Assembly (NCBI GenBank): GCA_900316975.1
Contig: ONFA01000019.1
Coordinates: 1 to 64,000, forward strand
Source of the DNA: an uncultured Prevotellaceae bacterium
GTDB taxonomy: Bacteria; Bacteroidota; Bacteroidia; Bacteroidales; Bacteroidaceae
Direction: 5' to 3'
DNA length: 64,000 nt
Shown here: positions 44,361 through 53,251 of the stretch, one piece after another
Layout: every line of letters starts with the position of its first letter
How positions within the stretch are numbered: position 1 is the stretch's first letter
The notes under the pieces: generated by a model
What the model was told of the DNA's origin: nothing
Database searches by the model: none
What the model saw: the letters and a program-made list of their open reading frames with translations, nothing else
Made by a program: the position numbers and the translations under genes

Positions 44361-45251
44361 ATGCTCTCCATCATCATTCCCGTCTATTGTGTGGAAAACA
44401 CGCTTGACCGATGCGTGAAGAGCATTGTTGGTCAATCTTACCACGACATAGAGGTCATTTTGGTCGATGATGGTTCTCCTGACCATTGTCCTGAGATGTG
44501 TGACAGTTGGGCACAGAAAGATGAGAGGATTCGGGTCATCCACCAAAATAATGGAGGACTGAGCGATGCCCGGAATGTCGGCATTGACGCCTCACGAGGG
44601 GAATGGCTCACCTTTGTGGATTCTGACGACTACATAGAAGAGGGCACATTAGAGCAAGTGATGGCAGCCACTGCTGACAACGACCTGGTGGAATACCCAG
44701 TTGAGCGTTTTTGCGGCAGTCCCCAAGAGTCGCTATTGACCTTCGAGCCCAAGGTCTATAAAGACATGTCAGACTATTGGCTCAACGGTCAAGCCTATGA
44801 GCACTCTTATGTATGGAACAAAATCTACCGCAAGGAATTGTTCAATCAGATTCGTTTCCCCAAAGGGCAAGTCTTCGAAGACATCCAAACTCTACCTTTA
44901 CTTCTGCAAAAAGCCCATCGTGTCGCCACCATCCCTCATGGGCTCTATCACTACTGCTGGAACGAGTCAGGCATCACTGCCACAGCCAATGGACAAGCAC
45001 TGGAAAGTCTGCTCAAAGCCCACTTGCAAACTCCCTGGATGGACGACCGCTACTATATGCGTGTCATGAATATCCAGATAGATGTGTATGAACAACTGAA
45101 AAAAGAGATTCTCCTCCCCTATCGTTCCGTCAGTATCGTAACCAAGGGATTGAGAACCCCCGAAAGGATGAAAGCCTTACTGCTCAGAATCGTAGGAGTG
45201 AAGGGGGTGTGCCAACTTTTCTACACATTACACAAAATCACTCGCGTGTAA
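44361..45251 (+). CDS. Glycosyltransferase family 2
   Basis: The 296-aa protein opens MLSIIIPVYCVENTLDRCV, with VDDGSPDHC, NGGLSDARNVG and the metal-binding VDSDDYI, a classic GT2 set. The C-terminal half is the acceptor domain seen in CPS transferases. Its last 31 bp overlap convergently with the next GT2 on the - strand. There is no obvious promoter in the 255 bp upstream. It lies outside the large operon, in a second glycan-synthesis group with 46339-47217. Confidence 0.85.
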   Translation: MLSIIIPVYCVENTLDRCVKSIVGQSYHDIEVILVDDGSPDHCPEMCDSWAQKDERIRVIHQNNGGLSDARNVGIDASRGEWLTFVDSDDYIEEGTLEQVMAATADNDLVEYPVERFCGSPQESLLTFEPKVYKDMSDYWLNGQAYEHSYVWNKIYRKELFNQIRFPKGQVFEDIQTLPLLLQKAHRVATIPHGLYHYCWNESGITATANGQALESLLKAHLQTPWMDDRYYMRVMNIQIDVYEQLKKEILLPYRSVSIVTKGLRTPERMKALLLRIVGVKGVCQLFYTLHKITRV

Positions 45252-46162
45252 AGATTGAAGAGGATGTGCTTCCACTCCCCATGCCAATGCAACGGGAAAT
45301 AGCCAAGCACCCGCATAGCACCTACGATTTCGCTTCGGAACGCTCTGGTATGTCTCTGCCGAAGCAAGAGTCGCAACATGTCCACCGCCAAATAATCCAA
45401 CTTATACTGCATGCATGACCGCAGGTCTATATCTGATTGAGCCACCCCCTCCAATGTCCTCAGCACCTCCACCAAGTCACGAAGCCTTTTCTGCCGCTTT
45501 TCCACATCGGTGGTGGTGGTGATGCTCTCAGAATGGAGGATGCGCTCGTACCAGTCAATATTCAATGCCATGAACGAATCAGCCCTGACAAAGGTCCTTA
45601 CGGTGAAATCCTCGTCCTCATGGTAGATGCCCTCCGTAAAAGACAAACCCATCCTCTCCAGAAATTCTTTCCTGAACAGATACCCCACCACACAGGGCAT
45701 CAGATTACGTCCCTGCATGAATGTGCGGGCAGGTTCATACAGTCTTCCATACTCAGGCACATATCGGCGATAAGGCTTCCGTTTTCCTCGTCCGTCCATC
45801 TGTAAAAGATTCACACCCACAATATCAATGTCCTTCCCTTCCAACACATCCAAAGGGGGTTGCGCTGCATAAAGGTGGTCATCGGCATCCACAAAACACA
45901 CATACTTCCCCCTTGCGTGGCGCATGCCCACATTCCTCGCCGCACTCAGTCCCAGATTCTCCTGCGTAATCACGCGCACCTCGGCATGAGACTTACTATA
46001 GTCAGCCAGCAATGCTGCCGTGCCATCCGTAGAGCCATCGTTGACCACGATAATCTCCCAACCCTGCCCGCGCATATTCAAACGAACAATGCTGTCGAGA
46101 CATTCCTTCAAGTAAGGCTCAACATTGTAAGCAGGGACGATGAAAGAGATGAGGATGCGCAT
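45221..46162 (-). CDS. Glycosyltransferase family 2
   Basis: The roughly 313-aa protein begins MRILISFIVPAYNVEPYLKEC, then VVNDGSTDGT, NLGLSAARNVGMRHARG and FVDADDHL. The frame extends to 46240 but I start it at 46162, where the GT2 fold begins and which lies 25 nt after the outward TACCTTTG box of the intergenic module. The 3' end overlaps 44361-45251 by 31 bp. Confidence 0.85.
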   Translation of the reverse strand: MRILISFIVPAYNVEPYLKECLDSIVRLNMRGQGWEIIVVNDGSTDGTAALLADYSKSHAEVRVITQENLGLSAARNVGMRHARGKYVCFVDADDHLYAAQPPLDVLEGKDIDIVGVNLLQMDGRGKRKPYRRYVPEYGRLYEPARTFMQGRNLMPCVVGYLFRKEFLERMGLSFTEGIYHEDEDFTVRTFVRADSFMALNIDWYERILHSESITTTTDVEKRQKRLRDLVEVLRTLEGVAQSDIDLRSCMQYKLDYLAVDMLRLLLRQRHTRAFRSEIVGAMRVLGYFPLHWHGEWKHILFNLYTRVILCNV

Positions 46163-46186
46163 ACTATGTACTGATATATGTCGTGA

Positions 46187-46319
46187 CAAAGGTAGGGAAA
46201 ATTCATGAGGAATGAGGAATAAGGAATGAGGAATTGTCACTTTTTCAGTAAAAAAACACGTTGAACAGCAAATAATTCCTAATTCCTAATTCCCAATTCC
46301 TAAATCCTCGTTATCTTTG
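46187..46319. promoter_or_regulatory. Palindromic intergenic module with two outward-facing promoters (copy B)
   Basis: It begins with CAAAGGTA (- strand TACCTTTG) and ends with TATCTTTG (+, 46312-46319). The GGAATGAGGAAT repeats, GTCACTTTTTCA centre and TTCCTAATTCC repeats match copy A at 29147-29284 almost base for base. Confidence 0.8.
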
Positions 46320-46338
46320 CATAACAAAAAACAACTGT

Positions 46339-47217
46339 ATGCTTTCCATCCTCATTCCCACCCACGACTACACCTGCTACCAACTGGTGGCAGACCTTCA
46401 CCGACAGGCGGAGCAGTTGGGCATTCCCTTTGAAATTCTTGTGGCAGAGGACGGAAGCCGTTCGCAGGTGAGCATTATCGCCAACCACAAAATCACGGAA
46501 CTGAGTCATTGCCGACACATCGTCAGTAAGGAAAATGTAGGACCTGCCCATATCCGCAACCAATTGGCACGGGAGGCAGCCTACGACTGGATTCTTTTCA
46601 TTGACAGCGATGCCAAAGTGGAGCATGAGAACTTCCTCTCAACCTACCATCAGTCCATCGGAAAAGCCGACGTGGTGGTGGGAGGGCTGTATCATCAGCA
46701 GGAGAACCATGACCCTCGCCGTTCCCTGCGTTTCAGGTATGAGAAAGAAGCCGACCTACACCGCAGTGCGGCAGAACGGAATCAGAACCCCTATGATAAG
46801 TTCACCACTTTCAACTTCATGATGCGCCGTTCCACCTTCCTCTGCATCCTATTCGACAAAGATTGCCATGCCTATGGATATGAAGACGCCCTCTTCGGTG
46901 TGGAACTGAAAAAACGGGGCATCAGCATCCAACACATAGACAATCCACTTCTCCACATGGGACTGGACACCAACGAGCGTTTCATCGAAAAAAGTGAGCA
47001 AGCCTTGTGCATCCTCAGACAACTGAACGGGAAGATGGAACGTCACAGCCGTGTAGGGAAAACCTATCTGAAGTTCCAGCGATTCCGTGCCACATGGCTG
47101 CTTCAATGCACCTATATGGTCTTTGGCTCCGCGATTCGCCGCAACCTCCTGTCGCCCCGCCCTTCCCTATTCCTCTTCTCCATTTACAAACTCTGCTACT
47201 ACGCTCATCTGAAATGA
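46339..47217 (+). CDS. Glycosyltransferase family 2
   Basis: The 292-aa protein starts MLSILIPTHDYTCYQLV, with LVAEDGSRS, NVGPAHIRNQLAREA and FIDSDAKV (the D-x-D), the set of a GT2 subfamily common in Bacteroidota surface-glycan loci. A TATCTTTG box ends 19 nt before its ATG. Its stop overlaps the ATG of a 34-codon frame (ATGA at 47214-47217), suggesting a further gene once followed. Confidence 0.85.
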   Translation: MLSILIPTHDYTCYQLVADLHRQAEQLGIPFEILVAEDGSRSQVSIIANHKITELSHCRHIVSKENVGPAHIRNQLAREAAYDWILFIDSDAKVEHENFLSTYHQSIGKADVVVGGLYHQQENHDPRRSLRFRYEKEADLHRSAAERNQNPYDKFTTFNFMMRRSTFLCILFDKDCHAYGYEDALFGVELKKRGISIQHIDNPLLHMGLDTNERFIEKSEQALCILRQLNGKMERHSRVGKTYLKFQRFRATWLLQCTYMVFGSAIRRNLLSPRPSLFLFSIYKLCYYAHLK

Positions 47218-47318
47218 AGGACTACCAGACATTGAAACGAAACCTGAGAAAGGACCTGGCCACCAAACTCACGGACACCGTGAGGCTATTTCCCATTCAT
47301 CGCCAGCAAGGACGGTGA
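47214..47318 (+). pseudogene. 34-codon frame, possible remnant of a truncated gene
   Basis: The frame opens with an ATGA overlap on the preceding GT2 and encodes MKDYQTLKRNLRKDLATKLT, a basic amphipathic start, then stops. It overlaps the 3' end of the C10 peptidase on the other strand by 50 bp. The coupling suggests the start of a real gene whose rest has been lost. Confidence 0.3.
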
Positions 47319-48927
47319 TGATGATTTCTTCTGGAAGTTTGAATTCGTAAAGCACCTCGGAGAAGAGGTTTGACTCATATTGGATATGGAGGCGGAAAGT
47401 TCCCAAACGAGGCATGTACAACTTGCTTTTGTGGAAGGTGCGAGTGGATTCCTCATCCTTTTCCAACGATAGTCCTTGACGAGTCAGATAGTAGGTCTTG
47501 CCTGGTTCGTCCAGACTTTCAAGCACCAGATACAAGCGGCCGACCATCTCTGCATTGTGGTTCTTGAGGGTCAGGCTATATTCAGGATTGGTGTTGTGAA
47601 TCATGTAGTCGGGAAAGTCGTAGTCCTCCAAGGTCAGATAGGCATAGGAGGCGGTGTCGCTGCTGAGAGTGACGTTATTCCCCTCCACATGGGCAATCAG
47701 ATAGTTGGGAGTGCCAGTTGAGGTGCGTGCATCACGCCACTCTTTCTCACCATCGGACGTATTGTCACGATACATGGGCACAAGCGTATAAATGCCGTCA
47801 TCCACCTCGGGGGGAAAGGCGAGATGCAACGTGTCCGTATAGGTGGTGTCATCCACCTCTTCGAGTTGGAAGTCACGTTGATACACATATAGTGGACACA
47901 CCACGTTGTCATCGTGTTTAAGCATGATGGCGACAGAATCGTCCAAGAGGTTCCATCCTACATTGGAAAGGTCATGTACCGTCACCGCAACTGCCTCACG
48001 GGGATAGACAGGCGAGGCCTCCTCGGTATCTCGCACAGCACTGATGTACTGAAAAGCGAAATTGTGGCATTCCACTCCTGTGGCTTGGGCATGAGAAGAT
48101 GGCATCACGCCTATGGTGAACATCTGCAACACGTTCATACCATTTTCGGGACTGTCTTTGTCGTACCACGTCGGTTGGTCGGCGACCATATGAGGCAGAT
48201 AAGTCCATCCATCGCCATCGTTGTCAGGATTACCCAAATGCAAGTGGAACCAGTCATTCTCATCGTAACCGTCTATCACAAAAGCATGGCCTTCCACATT
48301 ACTGTAGCCAGAAACCAGCACAGGGCGACCTGCTGCAAGTTCCTTCTTCAGCATCAGGGTGATTTCCTCCAACGAATAGAAATCACGGAAAAGCATCTGA
48401 ATGCCTCGGTCGTAACCAAAGTAGTTGACAAGTGCCATCGGCTGATAGATAGAACGTGCCCCACTCGATTCCGCTCCATAAGTCATATTGACAGCAATGC
48501 CGCAGTCGCTGCTGAGCAGTGCAATGGCATCAGCCTGTGCTGACGTGTAGTTCCCTTTATAGGAATCCAAAATGTTAGGCCAATCGTAGATATGCTCTTC
48601 AAAGTTCGAAGAGAGTTTTTGTCCGCATCCTTTGACATCCACATATTCATGCGATCCCATGCCCTTTCTTGGCCACTCCCAATAGTGCATCACCTGCGTC
48701 ATGGCGGTAGCCACACAACCCACCAAACAGCGGTTACCCTTTTGATCCAGCGGACACATATTATTATTAGGAGCATCCTGATACCACCCGTCCTGCAGGA
48801 TAGGCTCCACCCGTTCAGGCAAAGCCTGCTCTTCCACATAGTAACGGCTGGAGCAACGTATCAGCCGTTGGGCAAAAGCGGTCTGTGCAACCAGCAACAA
48901 CAATAATATGTAGGTGGCTCGTTTCAT
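47269..48927 (-). CDS. C10-family (streptopain-like) cysteine peptidase
   Basis: The 552-aa protein has a signal peptide (cleaved after AQTAFAQ, residue 20). The catalytic Cys71 lies in LVGCVATAMTQVMHYW and His214 in VEGHAFVIDGY, followed by FHLHLGNPDNDGDGWTYL, the C10 core of SpeB and Prevotella interpain. The short pro-region (residues 21-50) is much shorter than SpeB's. From about residue 280 a beta-rich region runs to the end, with no sorting-type tail recognised. It shares its first base with the murF-alr stop (TAATG). Confidence 0.87.
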   Translation of the reverse strand: MKRATYILLLLLVAQTAFAQRLIRCSSRYYVEEQALPERVEPILQDGWYQDAPNNNMCPLDQKGNRCLVGCVATAMTQVMHYWEWPRKGMGSHEYVDVKGCGQKLSSNFEEHIYDWPNILDSYKGNYTSAQADAIALLSSDCGIAVNMTYGAESSGARSIYQPMALVNYFGYDRGIQMLFRDFYSLEEITLMLKKELAAGRPVLVSGYSNVEGHAFVIDGYDENDWFHLHLGNPDNDGDGWTYLPHMVADQPTWYDKDSPENGMNVLQMFTIGVMPSSHAQATGVECHNFAFQYISAVRDTEEASPVYPREAVAVTVHDLSNVGWNLLDDSVAIMLKHDDNVVCPLYVYQRDFQLEEVDDTTYTDTLHLAFPPEVDDGIYTLVPMYRDNTSDGEKEWRDARTSTGTPNYLIAHVEGNNVTLSSDTASYAYLTLEDYDFPDYMIHNTNPEYSLTLKNHNAEMVGRLYLVLESLDEPGKTYYLTRQGLSLEKDEESTRTFHKSKLYMPRLGTFRLHIQYESNLFSEVLYEFKLPEEIIITVLAGDEWEIASRCP

Positions 48928-51422
48928 TATTCCTGAATATAAATCCTTTGAACTCGGTTGCTGATGCCTGTGAGCACCTCATAAGGAATGGTGTCGAGGG
49001 CATCGCTGAGCACAGTGACGGGCAGGTGGTCGCCAAAGATTTCCACTTGGTCTCCTTCCTTGCAGTCTATGTCTGTCACATCTATCATGCATACATCCAT
49101 GCAGATGTTGCCTACATAGTTGGCCTTCTGACCATTCACCAGACAGTAGCAACCCCGATTGCCGAGATGTCGGTTAAGACCATCAGCATAGCCGATGGGG
49201 ATGGCAGCGATGCGGCTGTCACGGTCAAGAATCGTTCGGCGTGAATAGCCAATGCTGTCACCCTTAGGCACGTTACGAATCTGCAAGATGGTGGTCTTGA
49301 GTGTCGCCACATTATTTAATATGTGGTTATTGCGGGCATTGATGCCATAAAGCCCCAAACCCAAGCGCACCATGTCAAGGTGGTATTCGGGGAAGTGCTC
49401 AATGCCTGCCGAATTGCAGATGTGGCGGATAATCTTATGGGAATAAGCCGCTTGCAACTGTCGGCTGGCTCGGTCAAAAAGTTCAAACTGACGACGGGAG
49501 AATGCATCAAACTCGTCTCCATCACTACCGACGAAATGACTGAACACAGAGCAGGGAACGAGTGCCGTCTGACGACGCAAACGCTCGATGAGTCGTGGCA
49601 TGTCGGTCTCGGGGTTGAAACCCAGACGGTGCATACCTGTGTCGAGTTTGATGTGGATGGGGAAATTGGTGATGCCCTCCTTCTCGGCAGCATAGATGAG
49701 TTGTTCCAACAGGTCGAAACTGAACACCTCTGGTTCGAGGCTATAGTCAAAAAGCATCTTGAACGAGGTGGTTTCTGGATTCATGATCATGATGTTGGCG
49801 GTGATGCCTGCCTCACGGAGGTCAGCACCCTCGTCAGCCACAGCCACAGCCAAGTAGTCCACACCATTGTCCTGCAAGGTCTTGCTTGTCTCCAATGACC
49901 CTACACCATAACCACTCGCCTTCACCATGCACACCATCTTGGTCTCGGGCTGCATGAAACGGCGATAATAGCGCACGTTGTTGACCAGCGCATTGAGATT
50001 CACTTCCAGAATGGTCTGATGCACCTTGAGCGTCAAAAGGTCGCTCACTTTGTCGAAGCGGAACTGTCGGGCTCCTTTGATGAGGATGAATTCGTTGCGC
50101 AACTGCTTGAATGCGTCGCTACGGATGAGTGCGTCGGTTGTGCGGAACATGTGGTGTTCCATCGGGAAGTAGCCTTCGCATGCTGTCAGTTCGTCGCCCA
50201 CGCCAATCACTTTTTCGATGCCGCGGGAGGATGCCATTTGTGCCACTCGCGAATAAAGGCTACGGGACGGTTCGCCGCTCTGAAGGATGTCGCTGAGAAT
50301 GAGTGTGCGGTGCTGTTTCTTTGTTTCGGGTCGGCGGCTCATGAAGTCGAGGGCGATGTCGAGCGACTGCACGTCGGAGTTGTAGGAGTCATTGATGAGT
50401 GTGCATCCGTTCTTTCCGTCTTTCACCTCCAGGCGCATGGCGATGGGGTCGAGTCGGCTCATGCGCTCACATAGTGTCTCCACCTCAATGTCCTTGTTCA
50501 GTGCCAACACCGTGGAGAAGCATGTGATGGAGTTCTCGATGGAGGCATCGTCGATGAAGGGGATGGTGTATTGCCCCACCTGACCTTGATGTTCAAAATG
50601 AACTGTTGCATGGTCACCTTCTTTCTCCACCTGACGCACCTGCAATGCCTCTCTCTTTACTTCCTCGGGCAGTGTATCTGCACAGCTCTGCACGATGGGG
50701 TCTTTCGAGTTGACAATCACCGTCTTGCAATGGCGGAAGAGTTTCATCTTCTCGCTGCACTTGATTTCGTAACTCATGAAGTTCTCCTGATGAGCCGCAC
50801 CCAAGTTGGTCATCACGCCGATGGTGGGCTTGACGATGTGCTCCAGCCGTGCCATCTCGCCTGGCCTGGAGATGCCTGCCTCGATGATGGCAAGGTCGTT
50901 GTGGGAATTGATAAGCCACACGCTCAACGGCACGCCCACCTGACTGTTGTAGCTGCGAGGCGACCGGCAGACATTATAGTCGGGCGAAAGCAGCTGGTAG
51001 AGCCATTCCTTCACCGTCGTCTTGCCGTTGGAACCAGTGATGCCAATAACAGGAATATTCAACTTGCTACGATGATAGGCCGCCAAGTCCTGCAATGCTT
51101 GCAGCGGAGACTTCACCACAAGGAAGTTGCAAAGCCCCCTCCCATCCTCCCCCCAAGGGGAGGTGTTGCCATCCGGATGGTTCATCCCCCCTTGGGGGGA
51201 CAAGAGGGGGGCCTCCTCCACCACAAAGTTCCGCACTCCTCGTCTGTACAGTTCCTCTATATACTTATGTCCATCGTTCTTCTCTGTCCGCAAGGCAAAG
51301 AAGAGCGTCTCCTCTGGAAAACAAAGGCTTCGGCTGTCAATCAACAGCCAGTTGATTCTTGCCTCTGCCGTTCCTTTTCTCTCTGCGCCAATCACTTGCG
51401 CAATCTCTTCAATCTTATACAT
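48927..51422 (-). CDS. murF-alr: Bifunctional MurF ligase / alanine racemase
   Basis: The 831-aa fusion has MurF in residues 1-460 (P-loop GITGSNGKTT, 127-136; SYNSD, 347-351) and a PLP alanine racemase from about 470 (MVKASGYG, K501; SIGYSRRT with the catalytic tyrosine). It adds D-Ala-D-Ala to the UDP-MurNAc tripeptide and makes D-alanine; this fusion is typical of Bacteroidota. Residues 71-98 (APLLSPQGGMNHPDG to RGLC) are an extra segment encoded by a palindromic repeat, inserted in the N-terminal UDP-binding domain. It overlaps the GSCFA gene by 8 bp. Confidence 0.92.
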   Translation of the reverse strand: MYKIEEIAQVIGAERKGTAEARINWLLIDSRSLCFPEETLFFALRTEKNDGHKYIEELYRRGVRNFVVEEAPLLSPQGGMNHPDGNTSPWGEDGRGLCNFLVVKSPLQALQDLAAYHRSKLNIPVIGITGSNGKTTVKEWLYQLLSPDYNVCRSPRSYNSQVGVPLSVWLINSHNDLAIIEAGISRPGEMARLEHIVKPTIGVMTNLGAAHQENFMSYEIKCSEKMKLFRHCKTVIVNSKDPIVQSCADTLPEEVKREALQVRQVEKEGDHATVHFEHQGQVGQYTIPFIDDASIENSITCFSTVLALNKDIEVETLCERMSRLDPIAMRLEVKDGKNGCTLINDSYNSDVQSLDIALDFMSRRPETKKQHRTLILSDILQSGEPSRSLYSRVAQMASSRGIEKVIGVGDELTACEGYFPMEHHMFRTTDALIRSDAFKQLRNEFILIKGARQFRFDKVSDLLTLKVHQTILEVNLNALVNNVRYYRRFMQPETKMVCMVKASGYGVGSLETSKTLQDNGVDYLAVAVADEGADLREAGITANIMIMNPETTSFKMLFDYSLEPEVFSFDLLEQLIYAAEKEGITNFPIHIKLDTGMHRLGFNPETDMPRLIERLRRQTALVPCSVFSHFVGSDGDEFDAFSRRQFELFDRASRQLQAAYSHKIIRHICNSAGIEHFPEYHLDMVRLGLGLYGINARNNHILNNVATLKTTILQIRNVPKGDSIGYSRRTILDRDSRIAAIPIGYADGLNRHLGNRGCYCLVNGQKANYVGNICMDVCMIDVTDIDCKEGDQVEIFGDHLPVTVLSDALDTIPYEVLTGISNRVQRIYIQE
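51134..51213 (-). repeat. Palindromic element inserted in frame in murF-alr
   Basis: The roughly 80-bp stretch has a GCCCCCTC/GAGGGGGGC outer pair, a perfect 14-bp palindrome CCCCCCTTGGGGGG, a perfect 12-bp palindrome CCATCCGGATGG and a second CCCCCCAAGGGG. It encodes 28 residues that typical MurF lacks. Part of it matches the element in the GT2 gene at 30843-30893. Confidence 0.85.
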
Positions 51423-52488
51423 TTTTTACAATTTGTCGATGCTGGCTCTGACGCCACTCTTTCGCAGCCTTCGCCACCGCATCTTTCGTTTTATTATCAA
51501 AGTAAGTGTCCTGAAACCGCTGCCAAATATATTCCACCGCCACTCCCGACGGATGTATCATATCATCGGCATAGAAACGGTAGTCACGCAGTTCATCCAT
51601 CATGATTTCGTAGGAGGGGAAATAAGACCCTCCCCTCACCCTCCCTGTAGGGAGGGAGTGGTTACCTTGCTCGTCTGCTTCTCCATGAGTTTCCTCATTG
51701 GCAGAGATACTACTCCCTCCCTCCAGGGAGGGTGAGGGGAGGGTCTGGAGGGTCTCATCCACCGCTTGCAGCAGAATCCCCTTCGAGATTTGGTTCACAT
51801 GGTAGCCATCCCGCTTGTGGCGGATGGGGCTGACAGTGAAGATGACCTTCAACTTGGGATTGACACTCTCCAACAATTGCAGGAGCATCTGCCATTGGTC
51901 AACGATGTCGTAAGCATTAAGCCATTCGCGCACAAAGAGGTTGTCTAGCTGTTTGTGGCAGTTGGCAACCAACATACCTGTCTCTTTCAGGCGATAGATG
52001 ATGGCAGTGCCGAAGGTGACAATCAATACATCTGCTTCGCGCAGGAAAGCAGCCACCTCATGGGTAGTGCGGTTGATGCGCGCCACCAATTCCGCAGGGT
52101 CAGCGGAAGAAAAACTGCTGTGGTGCATCCATGAGTGCCAGACACCCGCTTTCACATCCTCAAAAACGACGTCGTCGATGTCGGTCAACCGATGTCGTCG
52201 ATGTCGGTCAACCGACGTCGTCGACATCGACAAAGAGGTATTGACGGTGGGGAATTCATAGGAACGGGGGAGAGCCACTTCCTTTTCGCTCAGCGCCCTT
52301 AAAAGACTGGCTGCGATGCTGGCTGGATTGTAAAGCGTTCCGAAGGGATTGACCATCGCCTCAAAACCTCCCCGCACCATTTTCTCGCCGATTTCATCCG
52401 CAAAGCACGACCCGACCAACAACACTTTCGTGCCGGCTTTCATCTTCCATTCCGATGCAGGAATGTCTATGCGGGTCATCAGTTCCAT
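51415..52488 (-). CDS. GSCFA-domain protein with repeat insertions
   Basis: The 357-aa protein has the name-giving GSCFA at residues 26-30 and VLIVTFGTAIIYR, as in the SGNH-hydrolase-like GSCFA family of Bacteroidota. Function is unproven; an esterase is plausible. Two segments look inserted: residues about 88-107 (a 23-bp tandem repeat rich in TCGTCG) and about 248-288 (LPSPSLEGGSS to GRVRGGSY, a 120-bp palindromic element). It overlaps murF-alr by 8 bp and follows a lipoprotein gene by 14 bp. Confidence 0.83.
   Translation of the reverse strand: MELMTRIDIPASEWKMKAGTKVLLVGSCFADEIGEKMVRGGFEAMVNPFGTLYNPASIAASLLRALSEKEVALPRSYEFPTVNTSLSMSTTSVDRHRRHRLTDIDDVVFEDVKAGVWHSWMHHSSFSSADPAELVARINRTTHEVAAFLREADVLIVTFGTAIIYRLKETGMLVANCHKQLDNLFVREWLNAYDIVDQWQMLLQLLESVNPKLKVIFTVSPIRHKRDGYHVNQISKGILLQAVDETLQTLPSPSLEGGSSISANEETHGEADEQGNHSLPTGRVRGGSYFPSYEIMMDELRDYRFYADDMIHPSGVAVEYIWQRFQDTYFDNKTKDAVAKAAKEWRQSQHRQIVKNV
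51626..51745. repeat. Palindromic element inserted in frame in the GSCFA gene
   Basis: Arms 51626-51659 and 51712-51745 are reverse complements over 34 bp with one mismatch, and are themselves made of ACCCTCCCT/AGGGAGGG palindromes. The 52-bp centre is not repetitive. The full 120 bp keep the reading frame. Confidence 0.9.
52168..52232. repeat. 23-bp tandem repeat inside the GSCFA gene
   Basis: About 2.7 copies of GACGTCGTCGATGTCGGTC plus AACC, differing at single bases, encode an arginine/aspartate-rich segment absent from the usual family pattern. Confidence 0.85.
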
Positions 52489-52502
52489 GTTTCTGTCCTC
52501 TC

Positions 52503-53099
52503 TTAATCACCGAAGAAGGAAAAGTCTTCTTTCGTGCCATCGGCTTTCGTGAAGGTGCCTCCATAGGCTTCTCCTCCATGCATGAAATCGCCATCCGCAT
52601 TGTACTCGCAGGAACAAACATAATTGCCCTCATAACGTCCCACAAACGCTTTGGTTGCAGGGTTGTAGGCATCGACCACAAGAGGTCCGCCAAACTCTTC
52701 GAAGTATCCACCCTCTTCCATATCTTCTTTGGTAGAGTCAACCTTTTCGTAACTCACGAGACGAAGGATGTAAATTGTGTCCTCTTCCCCTATCTTATCA
52801 TGAATGAAACGGCTTTCGTCATCTTCGAGAATAAACATTTTGTAAGAGCCGTCCTCCATGAAACCAGCCGGCAACCAAGTGGAGAGTTTTCCCTTGGGTT
52901 CTGGCGCATTGTCCAAGGTGCGTGGTAATTCAGAAGAAACAGGAACGGAAACAGAATCAGCAGTCACAGCAACCGAATCGCTGTCAGAAAGGGCATCTTT
53001 CTGAATCTTTGCAATCTCCTTGCAAGAAGTGGTACTGCCAAGAATCAAGGTGACAAAAGTTGCAACGAGCAACATCAAAAAAGGCTTCTTCATATTCAT
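52503..53099 (-). CDS. Small lipoprotein of unknown function
   Basis: About 198 aa with a lipoprotein signal (MKKPFLMLLVATFVTLILGS, then TTSC as the lipobox). A low-complexity S/V/D linker follows, then a compact domain with YIVRLVS-like strands and YEGNYVCSCEYNADGDFMHGG. The family is not recognised. The start is 53099, or 53093 two codons on, both after the TACCTTTG box at 53128-53135. The longer frame to 53150 would begin upstream of the transcript. It heads the lipoprotein-GSCFA-murF-alr-C10 peptidase operon. Confidence 0.72.
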   Translation of the reverse strand: MNMKKPFLMLLVATFVTLILGSTTSCKEIAKIQKDALSDSDSVAVTADSVSVPVSSELPRTLDNAPEPKGKLSTWLPAGFMEDGSYKMFILEDDESRFIHDKIGEEDTIYILRLVSYEKVDSTKEDMEEGGYFEEFGGPLVVDAYNPATKAFVGRYEGNYVCSCEYNADGDFMHGGEAYGGTFTKADGTKEDFSFFGD

Positions 53100-53127
53100 A
53101 TTTAATATTTCAAGTGTTCCATGGGCA

Positions 53128-53186
53128 CAAAGGTACGTTTTTTTTCTCATTCACTCTTCACTTTTCGTTCAAAAGTCGTAACTTTG
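53128..53186. promoter_or_regulatory. Divergent promoters of the lipoprotein operon and gpmI
   Basis: CAAAGGTA at 53128-53135 is TACCTTTG on the - strand, and TAACTTTG at 53179-53186 serves gpmI. The boxes are only 43 bp apart, so the two polymerase sites overlap and may compete. Confidence 0.75.
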
Positions 53187-53251
53187 CAGCCGCAAAGTAT
53201 GTAAACACACTGACTTTTTGATTTCAACAAACTAAAAAGCATACAACTATT

